Shown here piece by piece: positions 63,747 to 64,000 of a DNA stretch of 64,000 nucleotides. Positions within the stretch are counted from its first letter, which is position 1. Each line of letters opens with the position of its first letter. Below the pieces are notes generated by a model. The model saw only the letters and a list, made by a program, of their open reading frames with translations. It ran no database searches and was not told the origin of the DNA. The stretch covers positions 186,001 through 250,000 of the forward strand of contig JAUIEJ010000007.1 of assembly GCA_030428885.1 (NCBI GenBank), given 5' to 3'. This DNA is from Gemmatimonadota bacterium (GTDB lineage: Bacteria; Gemmatimonadota; Gemmatimonadetes; Longimicrobiales; Gaopeijiaceae). The position numbers and the translations under genes are program-made.

Positions 63747-64000
63747 TCAGCGGCAGGACCGCTCGATGGCCCGCCGGGCCCGGTCCGGATTGTCCAGCAT
63801 GTCCCACACCGGCTCCAGAAACTCCAGGAGGTCGGTGCGGTCGTCGGCCTCCAGGCCCGGAACGTCGCGGATCAGGGCCTCGATGCCGTCCCGCTGATCC
63901 AGGAAGCGCCGGTACGCGGCGTCGTACTCCATGCGCGGACGGCAGAGGCCCCGGTACACCCGCTCCCGCACGTCGTCGATGCCCAGCGAGGGGTCGGGTA
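63747..64000 (-). CDS. C-terminal part of an unidentified protein (runs off right edge)
   Basis: The frame is open from the window edge to a stop at 63747; about 84 residues are visible. The sequence is helical and charged (RPRMEYDAAYRRFLDQRDGIEALIRDV, LLEFLEPVWDMLDNPDRARRAIERSC). No family was recognised. It converges with the FRIHG-repeat gene. Confidence 0.5.
   Translation of the reverse strand, partial: PDPSLGIDDVRERVYRGLCRPRMEYDAAYRRFLDQRDGIEALIRDVPGLEADDRTDLLEFLEPVWDMLDNPDRARRAIERSCR

Overview
This window looks like a chromosomal segment of a very GC-rich, Gram-negative-type bacterium, most likely Gemmatimonadota (an acidobacterial relative is the main alternative). The basis is gene-family content, not a search: several PadR plus MacB-like permease cassettes without their own ATPase, a DUF5916 protein, a DUF3014 protein, many secreted peptidases and amidohydrolases, PQQ-type dehydrogenases, outer-membrane barrels and an Mpl cell-wall recycling ligase. 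Genes are packed tightly with many 4-base ATGA or GTGA overlaps. No gene-free stretch exceeds about 250 bases. I saw no rRNA, tRNA, CRISPR array, transposase or integrase.

Layout. 1-7.4 kb (minus): a cut-off membrane protein, a YdjM-type membrane hydrolase, an S9 peptidase, a TPR Ser/Thr kinase and a DUF3014 protein. 7.5-10.4 kb (minus): PadR plus permease cassette 1. 10.6-15.6 kb (plus): SpmA/SpmB pair, PQQ sugar dehydrogenase, OmpA-like protein, YceH. 15.7-19.4 kb (plus): PadR plus permease cassette 2 and an NmrA-like protein. 19.4-22.3 kb (minus): serine beta-lactamase-like hydrolase and an N-acyl-D-amino-acid deacylase-like protein. 22.3-30.1 kb (plus): VOC protein, a membrane PQQ dehydrogenase/cytochrome c fusion, a sulfotransferase-like protein, mpl and a large beta-sandwich protein. 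30.1-34.4 kb (minus): DUF5916 protein with a LytS/LytTR two-component pair. 34.6-35.5 kb (plus): PP2C phosphatase.

35.6-41.8 kb (plus) is the most coherent functional unit. A sigma-54 activator with a Cys-rich PAS domain is followed by an inverted-repeat activator site and a good -24/-12 promoter. Then come a sulfide:quinone reductase-like flavoprotein, a DUF1641-DsrC/TusE fusion, a DsrE2-like protein and a FadL-family porin, closed by a strong hairpin. I read it as a sulfide/sulfane-sulfur oxidation and relay operon under FisR-like control.

43.6-49.7 kb (plus) is visibly poorer in GC: a hand count gives 60% in the line 45121-45180 against 80% in the line 22741-22800. It holds an HTH regulator, a 79-residue secreted six-cysteine peptide, an intercistronic hairpin, a beta-propeller protein, a thioredoxin-like protein, an unusual S26 signal peptidase and a carboxypeptidase-regulatory/plug protein. 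This is the best candidate for an undescribed system: a secreted disulfide-rich peptide with its own processing and export genes on an acquired island.

49.7-64 kb returns to high GC: LD-carboxypeptidase, DoxX, a lipoprotein with seven Ig-like repeats and a leishmanolysin-type peptidase domain, a lone permease, a Gly/Tyr/Ser-rich secreted protein, an outer-membrane barrel, PadR plus permease cassette 3, a repeat protein and a cut-off gene at the right edge.
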